A stretch of DNA of 64,000 bases from Hemileia vastatrix (lineage: Eukaryota; Basidiomycota; Pucciniomycetes; Pucciniales; Zaghouaniaceae): the NCBI GenBank assembly GCA_030280995.1, contig JASXTE010000014.1:7375656-7439655 (forward strand), written 5' to 3'. Made by a program: the position numbers and the translations under genes. Each line of letters starts with the position of its first letter. The stretch's first letter is position 1. Shown here piece after piece: positions 21,603-32,819 of this stretch. The notes below the pieces were generated by a model. The model saw only the letters and a program-made list of their open reading frames with translations, ran no database searches and was not told the origin of the DNA.

Positions 21603-22596
21603 GAAACTGTCTATATTGTTGGTTGAAGCTCTACCACAGCACAAGAGCTGTGGTTACTGACCCACCAACTTACCTCAAATGTGGCCAACCATTCAAGCTT
21701 GATGATGATCAATACAAGTTCCTTCAAGAATTGCTTGAAACTGATCTGACCAAATACCAAATAGAATTGCAAAAGGCTTTGTGTGAAATTTATGATTTGG
21801 AGGTATGTCTATCTACTATACATAATGAGCTAGTTATATGCCTCCATATGAGCAAGAAAACTACCAAAAAAGTTGACCCAAGGCAAGATTATGATCAGCA
21901 TATTAGGTATATGTCAAATGTTGGCCAATATAATCCCAATATGCTGGTTTTCACTGGTAACTAAACATAGTAAACTCTTATGTTAAAATTCTCTCTATTG
22001 ATACTCCAATTGAAAAAAGAGATGAGTCTGGAATCTTGTTTGATGAAGTTCTACGAGGCAAGGGCTTGTCTAAAGTAGGAACACGAACAAAGCGTTGTCC
22101 TCATGTTAGGGCTTCTCATCAATTTACAATCATCCCTGTGATTCCCCTTTCTGGTTTAGTTGCAACAACTACCCAACTAAAAACTGTTTGTTGATTTGAT
22201 ATAGAATATTACCTTGAGAACATTCTGGTGAGCTCTTCTGTTTTGTTTTTTTATCATGTAGAACTATAATTTATTTTTTTCATAGATTCTGATGATGAAT
22301 CCTTTTCCTGAGCCTTGTATAGTGTCCTTGTAATGGACAATGCTTCAATTCACCATGGAGGATGTGTCAGTGAGAAAATAGAAAAAAAGGGCTGTAAATT
22401 GCTGTATCTTCCTGCATATTCACCAGACCTTAACCCCATAGAAAAATACTTTGGTGTTTTGAAGAGCAGGTTACGTTTTCATCAAGTTATGAAGGGAGGA
22501 GCAGATGATGAGGAAATATTAAACATATGGATCAAAATAGTTTTCACCTTGGATTTGATGTACTCATGTTTCAAAGCTAGTGGATATGTTCAATAG

Positions 22597-23001
22597 ATAG
22601 CTTTTGAAGATATGCAATTTGATGTAGACACCTTAAATTACAGATTTAATAAATGATGATTTTATTTTTTGCCACCAAAAAGGCAAGCTTGAAATAATTT
22701 AATGAAAATGTTGCAATGAAATATAATTTTACTTTTACTTTTTTTCTAGCTGAGAAAGAGGAACTTAGAAATAATGTTGGCGCATTGATGACATAGGAAA
22801 AAATTTCTTTGAAACTTATTTTTCTTAGAAAAAAAATCCATGGGAATTGTGCCAAATTTTGACATGCCACATTCAACTTAGAGAAATTCAAGTTCAACAA
22901 GAATTCATTTCATCATATCTTATCATTTTTTTATATAATTTTATAATAAGTATGCTTTTTTAATTGAAAAATAAACAATTAAATATATCATTCAAATTCC
23001 C
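22597..23001. other. Spacer between transposase and cargo gene
   Basis: AT-rich, between the two converging genes of the element. Nothing coding is seen; it probably holds both 3' ends. Confidence 0.5.
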
Positions 23002-24429
23002 TCAAGCTGCACCAACACTGTGCTTCTGATTCTTATTCAACTTACGGGAATCTTTAAGATGTGCTTTGTAAGTATTGCATGCACAAATACAAGCCTATGC
23101 AAGGGCATCTGGAGCACCAGCTTCAATCAATTCTCCAACTGTATAGTCTTGAAAATGACTCCAATGTGACAAACCTAATTTTTGAATAGCTTCCTGGAGC
23201 TTGATATTATTTGCATCAACTATGGCCTTACAAAAAGAATATTTGAAACAAATCATTGAAGATTCATTTTCAAGCTCACATAGATCAGATGAAGGAATAG
23301 AGACTAAAGAATTTCTGGCTGGAAGCTAGTCAGGAGAGGAGGAAACTTGAATTTCTTTAAAACCACGACCCCTTTTTTTATTAATTTTCATCTTGAAAGA
23401 AAATTGGGGGGCTTTGGGAGGTACAAGGTAAGTGACTTCTTTTTGATTTTCCTTCTTCAAAGAGATAAATAAATAAATTACTAAATTAATTAGAATGTTG
23501 AGGTGAGGTGATGAGATCAAGACACATACCATAGCATTTACCCAAGTGTCAGCCATATTGTAAGTTAGTATAAAGTACTCTTGAGGATTGGCTGGATTAA
23601 CACAACAGTGAACAAGTTTGCCATTGGTAATGTCACTCCTCTTATGATGGACTTGCAATAGTAATTTGACATGTTTTTAATGTCCTGCATTTCTTTGCAT
23701 GCTCTGAGTTGCTGAAGGAGAAATGCTCTCAATACTGTTGAGTGAAACACTTGCTTCAAGATCCTGGTATGCTTGAAGTCTCTGGAAAAAATAAATAAAG
23801 AGACTAAGTTAAAGAAATAAAAATAATAAACAAACAAAGAAAAAAACCTCATGAAAACCCTTGGGATAAATTTGCTCCAACTGATGAACGATTTGAAAGT
23901 TAAGAAAAGCAAGTTGCACCACACTTAGGTATTTTTTAAGAATTTCATTGTTTTTCAAATTAGTTTTCTTTAGGACAAAAAATTCACCAGATCTTGAAAT
24001 GATACCAACCCAGAATGTAGAATTTTGCTCCATTTCAATGTGAGCAGCCAACAATTTATTTTCATCTTCTCTGATAGTTTGAATTGCAAGGCTCTTGAAG
24101 GAACTTAGGCTTGTGTTTTCAACATCCCACAAAAAACTTAACTTTCCTTGTTCAGAACATATCTTGTGCATGGGGGGGCTGGCTTCACTTTTAGCCTTTG
24201 ATTTGAAAGCAGCTGAGACTTGCTTCTTCTTCATGAATAGTATGAACTCAAGATTTATAGTTATCAGAGCTTGCATGGAATCATCTTCATGATCATTGTT
24301 GGATAGATTAGAAGGCACAGAAAGAAAGCTTTTTACTGAGTTGTTTGTCAGATCAATATTGTTTAATTCCAAGAGAGAGTAACCTGGAGGAAGACTGGGA
24401 GGAGTTATGAAAGGATTTTGAGAGGTCAT
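23002..24429 (-). pseudogene. Cargo gene of the Tc1/mariner-like element: conserved-looking hypothetical protein, three exons
   Basis: Model: 24429-23848, 23781-23530, 23454-23002, introns of 66 and 75 nt with GT-AG ends. All exons are whole codons, about 428 aa in total. The frame starts MTSQNPFITPPSLPPGYSLL. The middle has EQNSTFWVGIISRSGEFFVL, NPQEYFILTYNMADTWVNAM and a basic FSFKMKINKKRGRG. The C-terminus has KLGLSHWSHFQDYTVGELIEAGAPDALA, which has the look of a SAM-like helical repeat. Three in-frame stops (near 23680, 23327 and 23077) break it. It lies wholly inside the transposon, convergent with the transposase. I do not recognise the family. A role in transposition or host interaction is only inferred from location. 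Confidence 0.65.
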
Positions 24430-24504
24430 AGGGGGAAGATTGAAATAAACAGATGGATTACAGTACTAATAGAAAGAGAATAGATACAGAATATTAGGTC
24501 ATTA

Positions 24505-24980
24505 AAAAAACATTGAAAAGAAAGGAAGGAAAAAAAAAGAAAAAGGAAACTTACAAAATATGACTTTATAAAAGAAGACCTGGAGAAAGAAAAAATTGCC
24601 GGCTGATAACAAAAGAAGAACTGGAGAGGAAAGAATTCTGAAAAAGAAAAGAAAAAGGTTAGTGAATGAAAAAAAAGGAAACTTACAAAATATGAATTTA
24701 TAAAAGAAGACCCAGAGAAAGAAAAAATTGTCGGCCAATAACAAAAGAAGAACTGGAGGGGGTTGAGTGTCCAGGATCTATAGGAGGGTGGAATTGTTCA
24801 CCAGGAATTGATTGGGAGGATGGAGTGGATGGGGTGGGCCAGCTCTGGTGGTGGCATGTCACAAGGTAGATTCTCAGTCAACTTTTTTTTGACAGCTGAT
24901 GAAACGGAAAACCTACCAAACTTGCTGTGAAAAAGTGGCCAAAAAAATTACAGCTGCACCAAGAATAAATAACATAGCTG
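24505..24980 (-). repeat. Right terminal inverted repeat of the Tc1/mariner-like element
   Basis: Reverse-complement partner of the left arm, ending CATAGCTG before TA. It also contains two copies of the internal 130-base unit. Confidence 0.8.
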
Positions 24981-25210
24981 TACCAACAGTGAGGGTTACA
25001 AATTTGGGAAACTAAGAAGTCACTGGATTACTATATAAGTTTTCCAATAAGAAACACCCCACAGTGCTTGCCCCATAAGAACCTCTTATGCAATTTCCCT
25101 CTCTCCTGCTTATTACAATGCATAGCACCCATAGTGCTCCTCCTCCTCACCTCTCAACCCAAATCCTAACATTAACCCCTCTTTTACCCTTCCTGTCCTC
25201 TTTGCTCCTT

Positions 25211-25447
25211 CTAAAACTCTTTCACCTTCCCCTTAATGTTATCTAAGCTAACTACTGGTTCCCAAGACCTGTCTCCTACTCCATAATCTTTCCAATGCAC
25301 CAAATACTGAACCTTCCATTTGTACACACACTTAGCAATGATCTTTTCTACTTCAAATTCATTTTCATCTCCAATGTAGACTGGCACTGGTGGTTTTTCT
25401 GGTCTTCCTGGTATTGTATCTTCTTGATGCTTTGTGAGTAGGGAGAT
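25211..25447 (-). pseudogene. Chromodomain end of a further Ty3/gypsy pol (remnant)
   Basis: Minus-strand frame RPEKPPVPVYIGDENEFEVE, then KWKVQYLVHWKDYGVGDRSW and EPVVSLDNI, ending at a TAG at 25211. This is a typical chromovirus C-terminal chromodomain, which targets integration to modified chromatin. It is cut at 25447 by the LTR of element 3 and differs from the chromodomain of element 2. Bases 24983-25210 show nothing else clear. Confidence 0.7.
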
Positions 25448-26388
25448 TGTCAGCCAGGCTGCTAGACTTACCCAGTAAGATAATTATTTTTTTACTGGGA
25501 TGAAGCCACACCTTTTTTATTTCTTATTTTATTATTAATTATATTATATTTACTTTAAAAATTACTTGTAATAAATTAACTAATTACAATAAGTGAATTT
25601 AGTAAATATTTAAATTAATATTAATGTCCCTTATACTTTTTATTCCCTAACACTGTGCTCAATGACAGGTTAAAGAGATAAAAATTTACTATTAATAAAA
25701 ATGAAAAAAAATTCAAATTAGTTTATTTAGAATACTCAAATTATATTAAATTCAAAAATATGAAAATTCAAATTATTTTGCACTAAGTGTGAAATTTAAA
25801 AGTGAACTTTAAAATATATCAAATAAATTGATATATAATAAAATATATTTTTAGGTGCATCTTTTTAGTACTCTCTGTTATTTGTAATTTCTTATTTTGG
25901 AAGGATCTTTTTTCTCACACCCTTGTATGTAGGCTTCTTAACTCCATGTACTCTCTCTCCTTTTTTGCCTATAAAAGGCCTTCCACTTTGTGCTGTTTTT
26001 CTTCATTCCTTATCACTTACAATTTTTTATATACAACCAAAATCACTTTTATTACTACTACTTCTGCTTTATTACTTACATTTATGTAAATCTAAATCCC
26101 ATAAGTAATAATAATATTACTTCTTCACCTTCTAATTGAGTAATTAATCATAAAAGATAAAAACTATGTACCTGTTTTGAAATTCTTGAGTTATCCAGCT
26201 TCTCTGCCATTTGGGCCACCATAAAATCTTCTAGACCACTTGGACTCCTTGAAAGTTGGGAGACTTTCAAAATTGTTGTTGACACATTGTTATCTGGATG
26301 CCGGCAACTGAGGGACTTTTGACTACAAGGAGCAATAGGACTTGTGGACGACTGAAAAATAACAAATGTCATAAATCATGTGACTTAC
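25448..26388 (+). repeat. 5' LTR of gypsy element 3
   Basis: Starts TGTCAGCCAGGCTGCTAGAC. The TATA box at 25970 lies in GCCTATAAAAGGCC. The right edge is estimated by aligning the next bases (TTTTTCTGCAACAGGGAATT) with the leader start of element 2. Confidence 0.75.
25970..25976 (+). promoter_or_regulatory. TATA box of the element 3 LTR
   Basis: TATAAAA in TTTGCCTATAAAAGGCC, about 520 bases into the LTR. Confidence 0.55.
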
Positions 26389-27087
26389 CTTTTTTTCTGC
26401 AACAGGGAATTGAACTTCACCCCAAATCTAAGGTTTATATAGGTGTTTTTTTCCTATATATTTGTAGTGACTATACCAAGTACTATCTGTAGGTCTCACT
26501 CTGCTTAGTTAATCTTTTACATATATCTTCAGACTCAGCACTCTGTAGTGGCATTAATTTGTTCACATTACAGGGGGAGGTGCCTGGTAAATTATTATTT
26601 TTTTAAATTTTTTCCCTATTTGACAAAGATAGAGCAATACTGTTCTTAGTCCTAGAATTAATAAAATTATTTTAATATAATATATTATTATTTTTTTATT
26701 ATTTCAGTTGACAATTTTCCTGATAATTAAAATTTTATTTTATTTTTTCAGTTGACAATTAACCTGGCAGTGAAATAATAAATATAAAAATTATCTAAAT
26801 TAATTATATTAAATTTCTTATTACTTCAGTTGACTCATAGTCCTGATAGTTATATATCAATATATATATCAATATATATAACTAATTGATATTTGTATTA
26901 ATTATTTCAGTTGACTTTTTTCCTGATAATTAATATATTTTCATTATTCCAGTTCATTAAATAGTCCTTGTAATTGATTATAAAGCTGAAATATTTTTAT
27001 TTTTTCCTTTATTTTTCTTTCAACAAAGTTAAATAATAACTGATTAAATTTTAATATTTCATTCTCTCAGATAAGTTATACACAACA
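26389..27087 (+). other. Leader of gypsy element 3 with a repeated motif
   Basis: Starts with a primer-site-like stretch, then carries at least four spaced copies of TTCAGTTGAC followed 10-15 bases later by TCCTGRTAATTA (26690-26960). The same motif is repeated in the element 2 leader on the other strand. No coding frame. Confidence 0.6.
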
Positions 27088-27697
27088 ATGAATGATCAAA
27101 GTGCTTCTGCTGGTGGTGATGAGGAGCTAGACTTGATTGATTATGATGAGATTTCTGTAATTTCTCCTTTGACTACAAAACATGCTCAAATTATTCAATT
27201 ATTGGACCAATCAGGATGTGGAAATGCAAGAAATAGAGATAAAAGTGGAAAAGACTGCTCTGGATCAAAAGTCCCCAGAAGAGCTTCCAAGAGGAATCAA
27301 GATAAAAAAGATGCCCTTGCAGCAGCAAGTCAGCAAACTCTCCATTCACATCAAGGAGTTGAGGACAGAGAACCTCAAACTAAAATCAAAAATAGAAATT
27401 TTAGAAGAAAAGGTAAGAGATATAGAATCCTTTTTTTAAGAGAAGAGGAAACCTTCTCCAAAAACAAAAGCCCTTCCAAAATTGGCTCCTCAACAACAGG
27501 AAAAGGTGGAAGTTTCAAAATGGCAATGGGACTAGTTAAGCACCCAGTGGGACTACCTCGAGGCCCAGAAACAAAAGCAAGCACCTCAGGAAGGTCCTTC
27601 CAGGCCTCATCAGCTCAACCCAACCCCTCCTCATCCCTACCAAGGAGGAAGAAAGAGGAAGAACAACCAAATTCAATTTTTGCCAAAACCATGGTAA
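27088..27697 (+). pseudogene. Spliced overlapping ORF of element 3: coiled-coil protein, broken
   Basis: Exon 1 27088-27156 (23 codons), intron 27157-27214 (58 nt, GTAATT...ATCAG), exon 2 from 27215 (DVEMQEIEIKVEKTALDQ). The coiled coil IKKMPLQQQVSKLSIHIKEL matches the spliced frames of elements 1 and 2. A TAA at 27437, where element 2 has CAA, truncates it; past that the frame continues with KVEVSKWQWD to a final LPKPW and TAA at 27697, the same C-terminal Pro-x-Pro-Trp type as element 1. Confidence 0.6.
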
Positions 27698-29154
27698 GCC
27701 CCTCTATTGAATCCCAAGTACCCTTTATTGTTACTGAATCAGTTCCTTCAGGTAATTCTGGAAGAGGAGATGATACCTTGAGACCAGTAGAGGCTGGCTG
27801 TAGTATGCAGATTGCTGAATATTCTAATGTAACTAATACTTTGGTATTGATTGCTACTTCAATGATAAATCCTGATATGGCTATTATTGATGAAACACTT
27901 GATCCTTAATTTTATGAGAATCTGGAAAATTATTCTGTTTCCTTATTAAGAAATACTCCAGATGTAGCTACCATTAATGATGAATATTTGAGAGATATTA
28001 TTGCCAAAAAAAATCATATAATGAACAACATGAAATTGACTCAAAAACTTAATAGTTTGTTAACTGAACAGGGTTATCCATCAGTGAGAAGTGAATTACA
28101 GAGAGTTTCTGATAATTTTTATAAGTACAAATTAACTCATGAGAAGAAAGTTGCTTTTTGGAAAAATATCAATAATGATTTGTCTAAGTTACAAGAAACT
28201 GTGTCTATCAATTTCCAGGAACTAGAGGGACATAATTTTAACTTAAAGAGACTAAGTGACCATTATTCATCTTTTCAAAATAAGAACCAATTATCTTTTT
28301 CAACCATCAATGAGACATTATCTAGTATTCCAAGAGTGAAGACTAGGCTAACAAACATTGAAGAGAAGTTGAATTCATTGTTACATGATCAAAATATTTC
28401 TGAAATTTCTTTAAAAGAACCTGTTGCACAGGATACTCCAATTGTACCTGTCACTGGTTCACCTAAAGTAAAACCAGTACCAGAAATGCCTGTAGATATT
28501 CCTGAGTTTCCATCAAAAATTGATGATGCACCTTGTTCATCTACAGAAGGGATAAAAAATGAGATTACTGCCCATTTAGAGTAGTTACAGCTTCTTCTCA
28601 CTCAAAAACCAGCTTGTAATAAGGAGACTGCTTCAAATCAAAAGAATTTGCCAAAAATTGACCAATATCCAACATTTAATGGTGATTCTTCCTCTGATTG
28701 GCAGAAATTTATTTGCAGGATTGATAATCTGAAAAATTCTTAAAAACTTCCAGATTAAAAAATTGTGTCAAAATTAATTTATTTATTTACCAATGTAGCC
28801 CTAATGTGGTATCAATCTGTCCTTTTTGATAAAAATGATTACTTGTGGGAAGATTGAAAGAAATTAATTAAAGCACAATTTGGTGGTTCCAAGTTTAGGT
28901 TAGCTCAACAAAGGAAGTATGAGGAAGCTAGATATAGCTCTTCTTCTACTGAAAAACCTATTGAGTTCCTGATGAAACTTGTGAAGATCCTGAGGGCAAT
29001 GGACCCAAAAATAGATTTTGAATTATGGAATGACAGGATCCTCTATAAATTGCCTATGTCTCTGAGATAATTAATAGTTTCTAGGACTGAGTTCTCAAGA
29101 GAAAATTCTTCTTTTATTAATACATGTAATGAGGTCCTTTTAACTAAAAAGTAT

Positions 29155-29404
29155 CACCACACAATATGGGGGGCAGACTTGCTAGCAAGTCTGCAACCTT
29201 GGACCCAAACTCACCACAAATTGAACACACATTGAGCTATTTATAAAGGAACCATACAATCAGGGATGAAAACCACTCAGAAGAATATTTTTAGGTGGGT
29301 TTTCAAGTAGAGTTCAGTATGGGTTAAGTATGAGTTCAGTCTGAGTTCCATCTGAGTTCAGGTTGAGGACTTGCTAGCAAGTTCACCCCCTATATTGCGT
29401 AGTT
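29155..29404. mobile_element. CACTA-like MITE, 250 bp, copy 1
   Basis: Inserted in gag of element 3 and flanked by TAT (29152-29154 and 29405-29407); the empty site in element 2 has a single TAT. Terminal inverted repeats of about 38 bp: CACCACACAATATGGGGGG at the left, and the right end ends CCCCCTATATTGCGTAGTT. Each arm includes the palindrome GACTTGCTAGCAAGTC or a one-mismatch version. It has short internal GAGTTCAG repeats and no coding capacity. Copy 2 is at 62516. Confidence 0.85.
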
Positions 29405-29600
29405 TATGATTCTAGAAGATTCATTCCTAGAACTTTATTGGAGAAAACCTCCTGAAAAAGTTGTTAAACCTTCTGCCCCTGTTTCACCTAAAAATTAAGA
29501 AACAAACACTTGCTTTAAATGCAGCAAGACTTGGCAGATAGGACATTTCTGTGACAAGAAAATAAATTTTGTTGAACAAACAGGAACGTGCTGATGACAC

Positions 29601-31824
29601 AGTTGCACTGGATAATACTTCAAGTGATTGTGCCAGAAATATTTCTTATGAATCTCACCAGGAAATTTTAATGCTGGAAGAAGATATTCATTATTTGAAT
29701 AATATTGACATTTGAAATAATGATTTATCTACAGTAGAAGATAATGAGATTATAAGAGATCTTGAGGACAGCTCAATTATTATTGCCCCTCTCAAGGCAC
29801 CAGTCTTGATTAATGGAATTAACATTAAGTTTGTTTTAGATTCTGGAGCTGAAGGAAGTGTAGTATCTGAAAAAGCACTTGCTTCAGTGGATCAAGATTA
29901 TAAATCAAAACTTATGCCTATCATTTCTGAGAATTGGAGAGGTTACGGCTCTGTTTTGTCCCCCATTGGTACATACAAAGCCACAGTATTTTTCAAATAT
30001 AACCATGGTTTTGTAAGAGCTATGTGTGACTTTCTGGTTATGAAAAATGATAACTTAAGCAGTTGGTTCATTATGGGAAATGATATTTTAACCAACTATG
30101 GCATAAAATTGGATCCCTCAAACTAATGCTTCACAATGGGGATGAATGGGAAGAGAAAATTTAAGATTTCCTCCCCCAAAAGATTATTAAAACCAGGATT
30201 GAACACATGTCATTCTGTAGTTCAATATAAATGAATATCTGCAAAATCAATGCCTGTCCTTTTGTCTAAAATTGACAATGCTTCTTTTGGAGAACAACTT
30301 GCTGGTGAGGAAAAAGATTCCATTATTCAATTAATAAAATCTTTTCCTATGGCCTTTGCTCATGGGTCACATGAATTAGGATTGGTAAAAGAAGAAATGA
30401 ATCTTCATTATCTTGCCCATTAACTGAAATACCACCTATTTTAAAGAAGAAGCCTTATCCTGCTTCTCCCACAAAGAGAAAAGATATTTAAGACAATATC
30501 TCTACCCTTTTAAAAATGAATATTATTGAAAAGGTAGTTGAAACACCAAAACATTGTGTTATCTCACCTGTCCTAATTTTTTATGAGAAAGATACAGCCA
30601 GGTTATGTGGTAATTAAAGAGAATCAAGAACTTATAATGTAGATGGTATCTATCCTTTACCCAGAATTAGCTCTATAAATGCTACCTTACAAGGTGCTAA
30701 ATATATCAGCTGTTTAGATGGTAATAAAGGATATCACCAGGTACCTGTTGAGAAGAATTCTCAGAATTTTCTGATGATTGCTACTCATATGGGCATTTAT
30801 AAGTATGATAGGATGCCATTTGGCCCCAAAAATGCCCCTTCAGTTTTCCAAAAGGTTAAGGATAACACATTCCATCAAGAAATAATTGTAGGATGGCTGA
30901 TGGTTTACATTGATGATATCATCATATTCTCTAAAACATTTGAGGACCATCTTAAACACCTGTGTAAAGTGTTCCATAAGATGAAAGAGATAAATATGAC
31001 ACATGTCTTGAAAAAATACAAATTTGGTTTCCATTCTTTGAAAGTAATTGGTCATGTTGTCTCTGGTTTACAGATATGTGTTGACCAGAAAAAAGTGGCA
31101 GCTATACAACATGTGAAAGCTCCTACCACTGTTAGAGAGCTCCAGAGTTTTTTGGAAATGTGTGGATAACATAGACAGTATATTAAAAATTACCTGGTCA
31201 TAGCATTACCCCTTACCCATTTAACTAGGAAAGATGTTGCTTTTGTCTGGAATAGTGAAAGAAAAGAGCTTTTGACACTATGAAACATTGTTTGATGTCA
31301 GCACCAATTCTTGCTTTGCCTGACTTTAATTAACCATTTGTTTTATACACTGATGCCAGTTTTATTGGTCTTGGTACTTTTCTTCACCAGAAACAAGTTA
31401 TGAATGATAAAGTTTCAGAGGTAGTAATTTGTTATATTTTAAGAACATTCAGAAATAGTGAATTGAAATATGTTGCCACCCAACTGGAGTGTTTAGCAGT
31501 AGTTTAGGCCTTAGAGAGACTACATTATTATCTGCATGACCAGAAATTGGAACTTATCACTGAGTGCAGTGCAGTTAAATCCCTCTTAAACTTGAAAACA
31601 CCTAACAGACATATGTTCAGATGGCAGCTAGCTGTTCAAGAATACAGAGGGAGAATGACAATAATTCATAGGGCTGGCATTTTTCACTCAAATGTAGATA
31701 TGCTATCAAGGTTAACTTTTCCAAATTATGACTCTAATCCTGCATATGATCCTGAGGATGAAATAGTTAAAATTCATTGGATATATATGGTTTATATGGA
31801 AGAAGAACTACTACAGCCTATTTT
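29601..31824 (+). pseudogene. pol: Pol of gypsy element 3, broken and truncated
   Basis: Protease FVLDSGAEGSVVSEKAL (29831-29880). Reverse transcriptase: SCLDGNKGYHQVPVEKNS (about 30712), MPFGPKNAPSVFQKV, then MVYIDDIIIFSKTF (30901-30942) with the active-site aspartates intact. RNase H remnant with FVLYTDASFIGLG (about 31338) and the connection RMTIIHRAG (31650). Multiple TAA/TAG and frameshifts. Homology to element 2 ends at IYMVYMEEELLQPI, after which Harbinger coding sequence begins. Confidence 0.85.
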
Positions 31825-32346
31825 ATTGCCTTTCATAGTGGCTTCCCTGGCTCATTTCATGACTCTTCCATCTTCCAAAGAATGAGGATTTCTCAAAGTC
31901 TTGACTCATACTTTGACAAATCTCAGTACCACCTTGAAGACTCAGCATATGCAAGTGGAAAGTACATTATACCTGCTTTTCATGGTGCAACTTTAGAAAA
32001 TTACCCCATAACCACCTTTAATTATCAGCTTGCCCAATCAAAAGTAATGATTGAAAATGCTATTGGGATTTTAAAGGGAAGATTTTTAGTCTCCAAGAAC
32101 TCAGAATCCAATTTCAAAAAAAAAAAAATGGAAACAAAAACTGCAAATCATTGGATAATGACTTATGTTATACTTGACAATATCCTAGCTGATTTAAAAG
32201 ATGAGTGGAATGATCTTTATTATGAAGAGGATCCTGAACCAGAACTGGCTCTCCCCTCCCTTGAATCACAAAACATTAATTCAACCAGCATACACTCTTT
32301 CATTATGCCTATTACTCTCCAACATTTCTCTTCATCACCCTTTTAA
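31825..32346 (+). pseudogene. PIF/Harbinger transposase, C-terminal half (unit 1)
   Basis: Frame IAFHSGFPGSFHDSSIFQRM, then LEDSAYASGKYIIPAF, then the third catalytic segment VMIENAIGILKGRF. These are the HDS, D-S-x-Y and E-x-A-x-G-x-L-K-G-R-F motifs of DDE_Tnp_4 transposases, here holding the second Asp and the Glu. It ends with an acidic tail EEDPEPELALPS. The N-terminal half is absent because the sequence switches from gypsy RNase H at about 31824. It is more intact than the same region of unit 2 at 42000-42516. Confidence 0.8.
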
Positions 32347-32819
32347 ATTATTTTTTCGTACACTTCCAATTTTCAAGTTCCTTGTTTTTTTCACTTGTGT
32401 TATTTTCATGTTCCATGTTTTATTCACTTGTGTTGGTTATTTTTTTTTTTGCATAAATACAATTTTGAATTTGCTGTCAATTCTCTTCTTTGGATGTCTC
32501 ATTTTTTTCATTTCATCAGCTCAACATGAAATTGCATAATTTTTCACTGTCTCATTTTTTTATTCATCCCTCATATCCATTTCCTCCTCTCCTCAAACAT
32601 CCCTCAAATATTTTCAATTCTTCTATTTTCTCATCTCATCTCTCCAGGTAAGTCATTTTTTTTCTTATTTTTGATTTTTTTACTTGCTAATAATTTATTT
32701 TTTGTCCTTTTTTTGTTTTTTTTTGTCCTGTAAGGGTTTTTTTTTTGTTTTCAAGGTTAGACTAATTTTGTTTTATTTGTTTTATCTTTTTTATCTTTTT
32801 TTATCTTTTTTTATCTTTT

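Larger units (their letters stand above)
20682..22596 (+). pseudogene. Tc1/mariner transposase, broken by a solo LTR and stops
   Basis: Starts MVFIKYNPQLKVKAVNAAID, the helix-turn-helix N-terminus of fungal Tc1/mariner transposases. It breaks at 20795 for the inserted LTR and resumes at 21603 with ...CWLKLYHSTRAVVTDPPTYLK and the CGQPFKLDDDQYKFLQELLE homeodomain-like part. The DDE_3 catalytic region follows: a possible RDESGILFDE segment (22020-22055), VMDNASIHHGG (22330-22365) with the second Asp, and LPAYSPDLNPIEKYFG (22410-22455) with the final acidic residue. A probable intron lies at about 22229-22285. Stops are present near the LTR junction (TGA), at 21962 and near 22190. It would cut and paste the element at TA sites if intact. 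Confidence 0.8.
20045..24980 (+). mobile_element. Tc1/mariner-like DNA transposon with long inverted repeats and a cargo gene
   Basis: Both ends read CAGCTATGTTATTTA inward and both are flanked by TA (20043-20044 and 24981-24982), the target duplication typical of Tc1/mariner. The inverted repeats are unusually long, about 0.5 kb. Inside are a plus-strand DDE transposase pseudogene and a minus-strand three-exon gene. An 807-bp solo LTR with its own 5-bp target duplication interrupts the transposase; without it the element is about 4.1 kb. Confidence 0.85.
27088..29600 (+). pseudogene. gag: Gag of gypsy element 3 (unspliced frame), broken
   Basis: Starts MNDQSASAGGDEELDLIDYD, nearly the same as element 2. 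The frame is open to a stop at 27907, where element 2 has Glu, and resumes to 28584: a coiled-coil region (NDEYLRDIIAKKNHIMNNMK, then helices to about 28370). The capsid-like domain follows at 28640-29100 (LPKIDQYPTFNGDSSSDWQK, ALMWYQSVL) with several stops. A zinc-knuckle remnant with CFKCSKTWQIGHFC lies at 29513-29555. A 250-bp MITE with TAT target duplications sits at 29155-29404. Confidence 0.8.
25448..31824 (+). mobile_element. Ty3/gypsy retrotransposon, element 3 (family II), decayed and 3' truncated
   Basis: Order: 5' LTR, leader, gag, protease, reverse transcriptase and RNase H. The sequence is replaced by Harbinger transposase at about 31825, so the integrase and 3' LTR are missing. 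Many stops and frameshifts are present, and a MITE interrupts gag at 29155. The LTR start and Gag N-terminus match the 5' half of element 2. Confidence 0.88.

Noticed and set aside
20034..24988. TGTTGG...CCAACA as the outer ends of the Tc1-like element
   Set aside because: The similarity outside the TA dinucleotides is short. Ends at CAGCTATG with flanking TA fit the transposase family better.
26280..26284. TGACA at 26280 as the inner end of the element 3 LTR
   Set aside because: It makes TGTCA...TGACA ends, but the sequence matching the start of the element 2 leader begins about 105 bases further on, so the LTR probably extends to about 26388.
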